Under the pieces are notes generated by a model. The model was not told where the DNA came from, made no database searches, and saw nothing but the letters and a program-made list of their open reading frames with translations. DNA of 64,000 nt from assembly GCA_902540275.1 (NCBI GenBank), contig CACBMB010000004.1, forward strand, positions 1-64,000, written 5' to 3'. Positions within the stretch are counted from its first letter, which is position 1. Each line of letters begins with the position of its first letter. Shown here one piece after another: positions 10,747-19,958 of this stretch. The position numbers were made by a program, and so were the translations under genes. Source of the stretch: an uncultured Pelagibacteraceae bacterium (lineage in GTDB: Bacteria; Pseudomonadota; Alphaproteobacteria; Pelagibacterales; Pelagibacteraceae).

Positions 10747-11835
10747 ATAGTAGATCAAAAATAAAGCTAAAATAAAAATTATACTTATTGGTATAGCATA
10801 TCTTTTAAAATCTTTTATTTTTTCAAAAGAATTTAGCTTTGGTTTGATTGAACTTAATTCTTCAAGATTATCAATAAATCCTTTTTTCCTGCCAATTTTC
10901 AAAAATTTACTTTTTCTGTCATTAAAAATTTCATCAGACGACATGTTTTTAAATTTTTCTAAATTTTTACTTAAAGTTTCTTTTACATTTAAAAGCATTT
11001 GATCTTTATCTCTATGTGCACCTCCGATTGGTTCAGCAATTATCTCATCGATAATTTCTAAATCTAGTAAATCTTTTGCTGAAAGTTTCATAGCCTTTGC
11101 TGCATCTAACATTTTTTTTGGATCTCTCCATAAAATTGTTGCACATCCCTCAGGTGATATAACTGAGTAAATGGCGTTTTCTAACATAATCACTTTGCTT
11201 GATGAGGCTAATGCAATCGCACCTCCTGATCCTCCTTCACCAATTATAATTGATAATGTAGGAACTTTTAATTCCATACAACATTCAATTGATCTTGCAA
11301 TAGCTTCTGCTTGCCCTCTCTCTTCAGCCCCAACACCAGGATAAGCACCAGGCGTATCAATAAACGAAATTATGGGGATATCAAATTTTTCAGCCAGCTT
11401 CATTAAACGTATCGTTTTTCTATATCCCTCAGGTCGCATCATTCCAAAATTACGTTCTATTCTAGAGTCTAAATCCTCACCTTTTTCTTGACCTATAACC
11501 AAAACAGAGTTTCCGTTAAATTTTGCAAAACCAGATATAACTGATTTATCTTCTCCATAATGTCTATCACCTGATAGAGAAATAAAATCCTCAAATAAAT
11601 TATCAATAAAAAACTTTGACTTTGGTCTATCTTCATGTCTTGCGACCATAGTTGTTTGCCAAGGGTCAAGGTTTGAATAAATAGATTTTAACTTATCATC
11701 TAGCTCATTTTGTGTTTTAGAAATTTTTTGTGTATCAACTTCTGAAAGACCACTTTGATTAAAAGGGTCTTTAAGTTTTTCTAACTCATTCTCAAGGTCT
11801 TTTATTTCTGTTTCAAAATTAAGATAATTTTTCAT
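10741..11835 (-). CDS. accA: Acetyl-CoA carboxylase carboxyltransferase subunit alpha, with C-terminal hydrophobic tail
   Basis: SLSGDRHYGED..., PEGYRKTIRLMKLAEKFDIPIISFIDTPGAYPG; C-terminus ends YAIPISIIFILALFLIYYL. Confidence 0.96.
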   Translation of the reverse strand: MKNYLNFETEIKDLENELEKLKDPFNQSGLSEVDTQKISKTQNELDDKLKSIYSNLDPWQTTMVARHEDRPKSKFFIDNLFEDFISLSGDRHYGEDKSVISGFAKFNGNSVLVIGQEKGEDLDSRIERNFGMMRPEGYRKTIRLMKLAEKFDIPIISFIDTPGAYPGVGAEERGQAEAIARSIECCMELKVPTLSIIIGEGGSGGAIALASSSKVIMLENAIYSVISPEGCATILWRDPKKMLDAAKAMKLSAKDLLDLEIIDEIIAEPIGGAHRDKDQMLLNVKETLSKNLEKFKNMSSDEIFNDRKSKFLKIGRKKGFIDNLEELSSIKPKLNSFEKIKDFKRYAIPISIIFILALFLIYYL

Positions 11836-11942
11836 TTAATATAATTTGTTTATTAATTATGAAAAATGACAACAAAATGTCAATATTACTATGCTACTAT
11901 TAATTATTGACTTCATTTTATTAGGGTTTTAGAAAAGATCAA

Positions 11943-14096
11943 ATGAAAACTAAATATGAAAATGTTAATAATCTAAAAGTTTCAAGTGATTTACTTACAT
12001 TTGTTAATAAAGAATTATTAAATGATACCAATGTCTCTCCAGAAAAATTTTGGTCTGGATTTGATAAAACTGTTCATGAATTAGCACCAAAAAACCAAGA
12101 ATTACTAAAAGTAAGAGAAGATCTGCAAAAAAAAATTGATGATTGGCATATAAAAAATAAAGGTAATAAAATTAATTCTAATGAGTATAAAAATTTTCTT
12201 AAAGAAATTGGATATTTAAAAAATGAAGGATCTGATTTTAAAATTGAAACAAATAATGTAGATGATGAAATAACAAAAATTGCAGGACCACAATTAGTTG
12301 TTCCAATAATGAATGCAAGATACGCTTTAAATGCAGCTAACGCTCGTTGGGTAAGTTTATACGATAGCTTGTATGGAACTGACATAATAGAATCAGAAGA
12401 AGGGGGTAGTGAAAGATATGACCCAAATCGTGGTCAAGAAGTGATAAAATATGTTAGAGAATTTTTTGATAAATTCATTCCAATTGATGGAACAAGTTGG
12501 AAAAATATTGCAGGATTAAAAATATTTGAAAAAAATCTTATAATTCTGAAGGATGATTATGAATATAAATTGAAAGATAAAGAAAAGTTTATAGGTCATA
12601 GAGGAGATGCGAATAAACCTGAGGCAGTAATTCTTAAAAATAATAATCTTCATTTTGAAATTATAATTAACCCAAGAGCCTTTAGTGCTGCTCATGATAT
12701 TGCGGGTATTAGCGATGTGATTGCTGAGTCAGCTATTTCAACTATTTGTGATAATGAAGATAGTGTTGCCGCAGTTGATGCTGAGGATAAAGTTGCATAC
12801 TATATAAATTGGCTTGGTCTAATGAAGGGCAATCTGAAAGTGCAGTTTGAAAAAAAAGGTAAAATTTTAGAAAGAAAATTAAACCCTGATAGAAGTTACA
12901 TTTCAAAAGAAGGGCAAGGATTAAAATTGCATGGAAGAAGCTTGCTTTTAATCAGAAATGTTGGCCACCTTATGACAAACTCTTCTATTCTTTTAAAAGA
13001 CAATAGTGAAATACCAGAAGGAATTATGGATGCATTTATTACAACTGCAGCCGGTTTACATGATTTAAAAAGAAAAAAAAATTCAAAAAAAGGTTCAATT
13101 TATATTGTAAAACCTAAAATGCACGGACCAGATGAAACAGCATTTACTGATTTAATTTTTACAAAAGTGGAGGAAACATTAGATTTACCAAAATATACAT
13201 GTAAGATTGGTATAATGGATGAAGAAAGAAGGACTTCTGCAAATTTAAAAGAATGTATTAGAACACTCAAAAATAGAGTTTTTTTTATTAATACTGGCTT
13301 TTTAGATCGTACAGGCGATGAAATGCATACCTCCATGGAAGCTGGGCCAATGATTAAAAAGGGGGATATGAAATCCTCAAAGTGGATTTCTGCATATGAG
13401 AATAATAACGTAGATATAGGATTAACTTGTGGTTTTTCAGGCAAAGCACAAATAGGTAAAGGTATGTGGGCTGCTCCTGATATGATGAAACAGATGATGA
13501 AAGAAAAAATTGGACATTTAAAATCTGGAGCAAACTGCGCTTGGGTACCTTCACCCACTGCAGCCTCTTTACATTCTTTACACTATCATCAAATAGATAT
13601 TTTTAGTGAACAAAAAAAAATTTTAAATAGAGAAAAAGCAAAATTAGATGATCTTTTAACAATCCCAGTTGCTGATAGACCTAATTGGTCAGTAGAAGAT
13701 ATAAATTCAGAAATTGCAAATTCTGCTCAAACTATTTTAGGCTATGTAGTAAGATGGATAGATCAAGGTGTAGGTTGTTCTAAAGTACCTGATATAAATA
13801 ATATTGGACTTATGGAGGATAGAGCGACACTAAGAATATCTTCTCAACATATTGCAAACTGGATACATCATGGCATTACCACAAAAATTCAAGTTACAGA
13901 AATCATGAAAAAAATGGCAACAGTTGTAGATAAACAAAACGTTGAGGATAAAAATTATGTTAAAATGAGCGATGATTTCGATAATTCTTTAGCATTCAGA
14001 ACTGCATGCGATTTAATTTTTAAGGGAAAAGATCAACCTTCTGGGTATACAGAGCCACTACTACACCTTAATAGAATAGAAAAAAAACTAATCTGA
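11943..14096 (+). CDS. glcB: Malate synthase G
   Basis: Long-form malate synthase: GFLDRTGDEMHTSMEAGPM, KMHGPDE, GLMEDRATLRISSQHIANW. Confidence 0.97.
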   Translation: MKTKYENVNNLKVSSDLLTFVNKELLNDTNVSPEKFWSGFDKTVHELAPKNQELLKVREDLQKKIDDWHIKNKGNKINSNEYKNFLKEIGYLKNEGSDFKIETNNVDDEITKIAGPQLVVPIMNARYALNAANARWVSLYDSLYGTDIIESEEGGSERYDPNRGQEVIKYVREFFDKFIPIDGTSWKNIAGLKIFEKNLIILKDDYEYKLKDKEKFIGHRGDANKPEAVILKNNNLHFEIIINPRAFSAAHDIAGISDVIAESAISTICDNEDSVAAVDAEDKVAYYINWLGLMKGNLKVQFEKKGKILERKLNPDRSYISKEGQGLKLHGRSLLLIRNVGHLMTNSSILLKDNSEIPEGIMDAFITTAAGLHDLKRKKNSKKGSIYIVKPKMHGPDETAFTDLIFTKVEETLDLPKYTCKIGIMDEERRTSANLKECIRTLKNRVFFINTGFLDRTGDEMHTSMEAGPMIKKGDMKSSKWISAYENNNVDIGLTCGFSGKAQIGKGMWAAPDMMKQMMKEKIGHLKSGANCAWVPSPTAASLHSLHYHQIDIFSEQKKILNREKAKLDDLLTIPVADRPNWSVEDINSEIANSAQTILGYVVRWIDQGVGCSKVPDINNIGLMEDRATLRISSQHIANWIHHGITTKIQVTEIMKKMATVVDKQNVEDKNYVKMSDDFDNSLAFRTACDLIFKGKDQPSGYTEPLLHLNRIEKKLI

Positions 14097-14705
14097 GCTA
14101 GAATTTAATTTTGATCTATTTTTAAAAGCAGAAATTAAAGTTCCATCATCCAAACTCTCAATTTCTCCGCCCACTGGTAAACCTTGGGCTAGTTTAGTGA
14201 TTTTAATATTTAGATTTTTTAGACTATCCTGAATATAATATGCTGTAGTTTGACCCTCTACGGTGGCACTAGTTGCCAATATTACCTCCTCAATTTTATC
14301 TTTTTTAACTCTTTCAACTAAAGAATTTATTAATAAATCCTCTTTTTTTTGACCCGCAGAAGAAATAGTACCGCCTAGGATATGGAAATATCCTTTGTAT
14401 ATATTTGAACTTTCTATACTCCATTGGTCAGAGATATTCTCAACTACACAAATTTTTTCGTATTTTTTTCCGATAATTTTACAATTACTATAGTCACACT
14501 CAATTGAATTAGCTTTTAATGACCCACAAATCTTACATCTAGAAATATTTTTATACACCTCTGCCAATGTTTTCACTAAGGGTTTTATTAATTCATCTCT
14601 ACTATTAATCAATTTTAATACTATGCGCTTTGCAGATTTTGGACCAAGACCAGGAAGTTTTGAAATTAATCTTATTAATTCATCAATCTCATTAATATTT
14701 TGCAT
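14088..14705 (-). CDS. recR: Recombination mediator protein RecR
   Basis: KLPGLGPKSAKR HhH, CxxC zinc finger, Toprim; gene order dnaX-ybaB-recR. Confidence 0.95.
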   Translation of the reverse strand: MQNINEIDELIRLISKLPGLGPKSAKRIVLKLINSRDELIKPLVKTLAEVYKNISRCKICGSLKANSIECDYSNCKIIGKKYEKICVVENISDQWSIESSNIYKGYFHILGGTISSAGQKKEDLLINSLVERVKKDKIEEVILATSATVEGQTTAYYIQDSLKNLNIKITKLAQGLPVGGEIESLDDGTLISAFKNRSKLNSSSD

Positions 14706-15023
14706 CTATAAAGGCCACTTAAATCCTGGAATTCCAAATCCACCAGCTGCTTTTGAAATTTCTTCTGTGGTTATAGATCTTAATTTAGCTTTTGCATTAT
14801 TATGAGCTGCAACGATTAAATCCTCAATAACTGTTTTATTTTCTTTTAAAATTTCATCTGAAATTTCAATCTTTTGCATTTCTCCTTCTCCATCTAAAAT
14901 TACTTTTACGGAATTAGATCCGGAAGCACCTTCAACTCTTATCTTTTTTATCTTTTCTTGGCTTTCTTTCATTTTAGCTTCAAGTTCTTTTGCTTTGTCT
15001 AAAATTTTTGAAAAATCAGTCAT
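14706..15023 (-). CDS. YbaB/EbfC family nucleoid-associated protein
   Basis: Size, KAKELEAKMKESQEKI, GEGEMQKIEI; between dnaX and recR. Confidence 0.93.
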   Translation of the reverse strand: MTDFSKILDKAKELEAKMKESQEKIKKIRVEGASGSNSVKVILDGEGEMQKIEISDEILKENKTVIEDLIVAAHNNAKAKLRSITTEEISKAAGGFGIPGFKWPL

Positions 15024-16679
15024 TTAATTTTTATCATTCTTTTTTATAACTACATCAATTAAGTTTGCATCTGGAAATTTTTCTAATACATCTTTATAAA
15101 TTTTAGAATTTTTAATATTCTTTATAACCTCAATTTTATCATTTTTTTCTTTATTTTTAATTGACATCTCACCTTTTGTTTTACTTAATGTAATTATCCA
15201 TCTCTCATTAGTCCACTCAAAAAGTTTTAAAGATAAATCTTTAACAAAATTCTTATCAAGATCATCATTAAATGAAATTTCAATTCTGTTTTTCTCGAAA
15301 TTCACTAGATTAACATTATTTTCTAATTCATATTTTAATTTTATCTCTTTTTTTTCAAAACAAATTTCTAACAGTTTTTGAAATGAGTTAATTTCATTTT
15401 TTCCCTCAATTTTAAGTTTTTTTTCTAATTCAGGTTTTATTTTTTTTTCCTGAGTAATGTTTTTTATTTGATTTATTGTGTCAGTTTCAAGATTTAGAAT
15501 ATCTTTTTTATCATCTAAATTTTTTTCGATTGAGATTGAAAAGTCCTTTTTTTTTAAATTTTCTTTTTTATCTTTTGAAGATGTGAGATACATTAATCTC
15601 ATCAAATACATTTCTATAGAAAAACTTTGATTTGATATGATGTCTAATTCCTCTAATGTTTTGATTGTAAATTGCCAAAAAAGTATCAATACTTCATTAT
15701 CAACATTATTAGAGATTTCTTTTATTTTAGAAAACTCTTCATCATTAAGTGAAAAATTAGTGCTTTCTAGTGTCAATGAATTAATGTTTTTAAAATAATA
15801 AATCAATTCTAAAAAATCATTTATAAAAACTTTGGGTTCTATTCCCTGATCATAGATATTTCTATAAATTTCTATTACAAGTTTTTCTTTACCTTGTAAA
15901 ATTAATTCAAACATTTCTATAAGTTGTGATTTATCAAAATATCCAAAAATTTTTTTTGCAGAGTTTAAATCAAATTCATCATCTTTATTTAATGTTAATA
16001 AAGCTCTATCTAACAATGAAAGTGCATCTCTTACTGAGCCCTCTGATAATTTAACAATTAATTTAAGAGCATCATCCGAAACTTTTCCATTTTCTTTTTC
16101 TTTAATTTTTTTTATATATTCTAATAACTCAGATGATTTAATTCGTTTTAAATCAAATCTTTGACATCTTGAAACAACTGTTACGGGGATTTTTTTTATT
16201 TCTGTAGTTGCAAAAATGAATTTTAAATACTCTGGTGGTTCCTCTAATGTTTTTAATAGAGCATTAAATGCTTGCTTACTTAACATGTGTACTTCATCGA
16301 TTATGAATATCTTATATTTAGATGATGTTGGCCCATATCTTGAAAACTCAATTAAGTCTCTAACATCATCAACTCCAGTCTTGCTAGCCGCATCCATTTC
16401 TAAGACATCAATATGGTTAGAATTAGTAATTGCGTCACAATTATCACATTTTACTTCACATTGATTTTCCATTCCATTTAAACAATTTAATGATTTGGCA
16501 ACTATTCTTGCTATTGTAGTTTTTCCTACACCACGTATTCCAGTAAATAAATATGCATTAGGAACTTTATTGGATTTAATAGAGTTCATAATAGTTTCTG
16601 ATACTAAATCCTGACCTATAAGTTCATCAAAGTTTGATGGCCTATATTTTAATGCAAGAACTTTTGAATTTTTATTCAT
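15024..16679 (-). CDS. dnaX: DNA polymerase III subunit gamma/tau
   Basis: ALKYRPSNFDELIGQD, GIRGVGKTTIARI, MDAASKTGVDDVRDL, SRCQRFD. Confidence 0.96.
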   Translation of the reverse strand: MNKNSKVLALKYRPSNFDELIGQDLVSETIMNSIKSNKVPNAYLFTGIRGVGKTTIARIVAKSLNCLNGMENQCEVKCDNCDAITNSNHIDVLEMDAASKTGVDDVRDLIEFSRYGPTSSKYKIFIIDEVHMLSKQAFNALLKTLEEPPEYLKFIFATTEIKKIPVTVVSRCQRFDLKRIKSSELLEYIKKIKEKENGKVSDDALKLIVKLSEGSVRDALSLLDRALLTLNKDDEFDLNSAKKIFGYFDKSQLIEMFELILQGKEKLVIEIYRNIYDQGIEPKVFINDFLELIYYFKNINSLTLESTNFSLNDEEFSKIKEISNNVDNEVLILFWQFTIKTLEELDIISNQSFSIEMYLMRLMYLTSSKDKKENLKKKDFSISIEKNLDDKKDILNLETDTINQIKNITQEKKIKPELEKKLKIEGKNEINSFQKLLEICFEKKEIKLKYELENNVNLVNFEKNRIEISFNDDLDKNFVKDLSLKLFEWTNERWIITLSKTKGEMSIKNKEKNDKIEVIKNIKNSKIYKDVLEKFPDANLIDVVIKKNDKN

Positions 16680-16690
16680 TTTTTTCCTTA

Positions 16691-16774
16691 GGAGACTAGA
16701 ACCTGAATAACTGTCTCTACGACTGCTTCCGTTAAGATCTGGTCGGGTTTAAGCAGCACCCACCTCTAGCCTCC
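16691..16774 (-). ncRNA. ffs: Bacterial small SRP RNA (4.5S type)
   Basis: Minus-strand RNA GGAGGCTAGAGGTGGGTGCTGCTTAAACCCGACCAGATCTTAACGGAAGCAGTC...TCTAGTCTCC: 10-bp closing helix (GGAGGCUAGA/UCUAGUCUCC) and conserved helix-8 signature GGTGCTG...CAGATC-loop-GGAAGCAG. Confidence 0.93.
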
Positions 16775-16825
16775 AAAAACTATTATAGCAGTAATGATTT
16801 CTAATCCACAACAAAAGATTAAAAT

Positions 16826-17656
16826 TTATTTTTCTCTTATTTTGTCAGCCTCAAAAACACCTAGAACGTGAAAATCCATACAATGTAATTCTAAAGATTC
16901 TAAAGATCTTTGGACTTTACTATCTTCTATATGACCGTCTAAATCACACAAAAAAAAGTATGAGTCGAAAGAATTTTTTTCAGGATAGCTTTGTAGTTTA
17001 GTTAAATTTACCCCATTTATAGCAAATCCTCCTAATGATTGATACAAAGCAGCTGGTTTACTTTTTAATTTAAATAAAAAAGATGTTATGTAATTTTTAT
17101 TACCAAACTCAGGTTGGGATATATCTTTTCCCATTATTAAAAATCTTGTAAGATTACCTTTCTCATTCTCTATATTTTTTTTAATAATTTCTAAACCATA
17201 GGTTTGTGCACTTAATGAAGATGCTATTGCAGATTTCTTTTTATCATTACTTTTTGAGACCATTTCAGCAGAACCTGCCGTGTCTGCTCTAACATGTTCA
17301 TTTAAATTATTTGATTTAATGTAGCGCGAACATTGAGATAATGCTTGTGAATGTGAATATACATCCTTTATGTCAGAAATTTTCGCACCAGGTAAAGCTA
17401 GAAGATTATGTTCAATTTTTTGAAAATATTCTGAATAAATATTTAGCCTATACTTAAATATTAAATATTCTATTCCTATGTTACCTGTAATTCTATTTGA
17501 TTCGGGAATTATAATCTTTGAATTTGAGTCTTTTAAAGCTTTTGAAAAACACTCATCAAAAGTTTTACATGGAATAACTTCGGCTTTTGCTTCAACTGAT
17601 AAAGCTGCTAGATGCGAATAAGCTCCAAACGTTCCTTGAAAATATATTTTACTCAT
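16826..17656 (-). CDS. pheA: Prephenate dehydratase
   Basis: YFQGTFGAYSHLAA, NLTRFLIMG, ACT domain LTKLQSYPEKNSFDSYFFLCDLDGH. Confidence 0.95.
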   Translation of the reverse strand: MSKIYFQGTFGAYSHLAALSVEAKAEVIPCKTFDECFSKALKDSNSKIIIPESNRITGNIGIEYLIFKYRLNIYSEYFQKIEHNLLALPGAKISDIKDVYSHSQALSQCSRYIKSNNLNEHVRADTAGSAEMVSKSNDKKKSAIASSLSAQTYGLEIIKKNIENEKGNLTRFLIMGKDISQPEFGNKNYITSFLFKLKSKPAALYQSLGGFAINGVNLTKLQSYPEKNSFDSYFFLCDLDGHIEDSKVQRSLESLELHCMDFHVLGVFEADKIREK

Positions 17657-18402
17657 CAGGATTTATATTCCATAATTTTTTTTATTGCTACAAAATCCTC
17701 TTCCGTATCTACTCCCACTGGAGAATATTTTGTATGTGCAACATTTATTTTAATTTTATTATCTAGAGCTCGCATTTGTTCTAATTTATTCTTAATTTCG
17801 TTGTTTGATTGTTTATAAGAGACAAATTTTTTTAGTGTTTCTAATTTATAACAATAAATACCTAAATGATGATAAATATTTTTTTTCTCACCATTTGTAT
17901 TTCTAATAAAATTTAATGCTTCTGGAAAATTTGACTTATCCAAAGGTTTTTTTGTAATTACTTTAACCACATTTTGATCTTGATATAGTTTTTTATTTGA
18001 TATATTCGAGGCTAAAGTTCCTAACTGTGAATTATTTTTCATCATCAAGTTATTCAAGTTTTTTATATCGTTAACATCCATTAAAGGTTCATCTCCTTGC
18101 AAATTCATGATTAAATCTATATTTGAACTACCAATTATTTGAAGAGCTTCGTATATTCTATCCGTTCCTGTTTTATGGTAGTTTTTAGTTAAAATTGCTT
18201 GACCTCCATTTTGTTTTACATCATCGATTATCTCTTGGTCTTCTGCGGCGACTACTACTTCACCAATACTTGCTTCCTCAGCCTTCTTAAAAACGTGAGA
18301 AATTATAGACAAACCATTAATTTTGAATAATGGTTTTCCTGGTAATCTTGTAGCAGATAATCTAGAGGGAATTATAACTAATGTTTTCATTGATCTTTTC
18401 AA
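17656..18402 (-). CDS. kdsB: 3-deoxy-manno-octulosonate cytidylyltransferase
   Basis: IIPSRLSATRLPGKPL, NLQGDEPL motifs. Confidence 0.96.
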   Translation of the reverse strand: MKRSMKTLVIIPSRLSATRLPGKPLFKINGLSIISHVFKKAEEASIGEVVVAAEDQEIIDDVKQNGGQAILTKNYHKTGTDRIYEALQIIGSSNIDLIMNLQGDEPLMDVNDIKNLNNLMMKNNSQLGTLASNISNKKLYQDQNVVKVITKKPLDKSNFPEALNFIRNTNGEKKNIYHHLGIYCYKLETLKKFVSYKQSNNEIKNKLEQMRALDNKIKINVAHTKYSPVGVDTEEDFVAIKKIMEYKS

Positions 18403-18493
18403 TTAATATTACAACAGAGGCAAAATTGTACATCAAAATATATAAGCAATTTTTAATTTATAATGTTATACGTTCAAAACAAAATTTTATAAA

Positions 18494-19036
18494 ATGGATT
18501 CTTTTGAGTTAAATAAGATAATTGCTGCAGTATTATTGGTTGCTCTTCTAATAATTGGCATAGGAAAACTATCAAATATAATCTTTTATGTAGAAAAACC
18601 TAAAACACCAGGTTATGTCGTGGAAGTAGAGAATGTGGTTGCTTCAAATGTTGTTTCAACTGCTGAAGCCTCTGTGGAAAAAATAGATATAGGTACATTG
18701 ATGGCGATGGGTGACCTTGCTACAGGAGAAAAGGTTTTTAAAAAATGTGCTGCTTGTCATTCAATTGTTAAAGGTGGTAAAAATAACATTGGTCCTGCTC
18801 TTTATAATGTTGTTGGTAGAAAAGTTGGGGCTATCAATGATTATAAGTACTCTAATGCTCTTTCTGAATATGGCAAAGAGTGGACATTTGAAGAATTAAA
18901 TGGTTATTTAATCAAACCTGCTAAATGGATTAAAGGTACTAAAATGGCATTTGCTGGATTAAGAAAAGAAAAAGATAGAGCTTCTGTGATTAAATATTTG
19001 AATCAAAACTCAGATAATCCTTTACCCTTACCTTAA
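18494..19036 (+). CDS. Membrane-anchored cytochrome c family protein (CycM-like)
   Basis: N-terminal TM, haem motif CAACH, class I cytochrome c fold; divergent from kdsB/pheA. Confidence 0.93.
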   Translation: MDSFELNKIIAAVLLVALLIIGIGKLSNIIFYVEKPKTPGYVVEVENVVASNVVSTAEASVEKIDIGTLMAMGDLATGEKVFKKCAACHSIVKGGKNNIGPALYNVVGRKVGAINDYKYSNALSEYGKEWTFEELNGYLIKPAKWIKGTKMAFAGLRKEKDRASVIKYLNQNSDNPLPLP

Positions 19037-19957
19037 TTTTCCAAAGCAATAAAGCAGAATAGATTTTTGGACGTGAACTCTATTAAGAGCTTGTTGCCAA
19101 ACTTTTGATTGATTGCTCAAAAACACTTTTTCATCTACCTCACTCCCTCTAGGTAAACAGTGAAGAAAAATACAGTCACGCTTCGCAAAACTCATTAATT
19201 TTTTGTTAATTCTAAATCTTTTAAAATGATTTAATTTTTTTATTTTATTAACTTTGTCATTCATTGATATTACCTTATCTGAAAAAATGACATCAGCTCC
19301 TAATACTGTTTCTTTTGGATCATGATTAATAGAAATTTTATTTTTATTCTTTTTAATATAGCTTAATATTTCTTTACTAGGTTTATACTCCTTTGGACAA
19401 CCAATATTTAATTTAAAAGAGAATTTAATTGATGCTGCTATTAAAGAATTTAAAACATTATTTGAATCACCTATCCATGCGATATTTAATTTTGATATCA
19501 ACTTTTTTTTTATTTCTTCAATAGTAAATACATCTGATAAAATTTGTGTTGGATGTGAGCTTGGACTTAATCCATTAATAATCGGTATTGATAGATACTT
19601 CTTAAATTCTTTTAATTTTTTATCATTGTCTGTTCTAAGCATAAAAGCATTTCCAAAATTTGACAATATTTTAGCTGTATCCTCAATACTTTCACCTCCT
19701 TTTGATAAATGTAATTCATCTGGTCTAAGTGTTAAGGTGCTACCACCAAGTTGCTTAATCGCTAAATAAAAGCTTAATCTAGTTCTAAGACTAGATTTTT
19801 CGAACATTTGCACCAATAATTTTCCCTTTAATGGAGCTCCATTGTCAACTTCTAGAATGTTTAATTTTCCTCTTGAATTTTTTCTGCTCTTAGCGTCTTT
19901 TAAAATTTTTCTTAGATCATTTACCGGAATATCTTTTAAGTCTATAAAATGTTTCAT
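19028..19957 (-). CDS. argF: Ornithine carbamoyltransferase
   Basis: FEKSSLRTRLSF, HPTQILSD, HCLPRG motifs. Confidence 0.96.
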   Translation of the reverse strand: MKHFIDLKDIPVNDLRKILKDAKSRKNSRGKLNILEVDNGAPLKGKLLVQMFEKSSLRTRLSFYLAIKQLGGSTLTLRPDELHLSKGGESIEDTAKILSNFGNAFMLRTDNDKKLKEFKKYLSIPIINGLSPSSHPTQILSDVFTIEEIKKKLISKLNIAWIGDSNNVLNSLIAASIKFSFKLNIGCPKEYKPSKEILSYIKKNKNKISINHDPKETVLGADVIFSDKVISMNDKVNKIKKLNHFKRFRINKKLMSFAKRDCIFLHCLPRGSEVDEKVFLSNQSKVWQQALNRVHVQKSILLYCFGKLR

Positions 19958-19958
19958 T

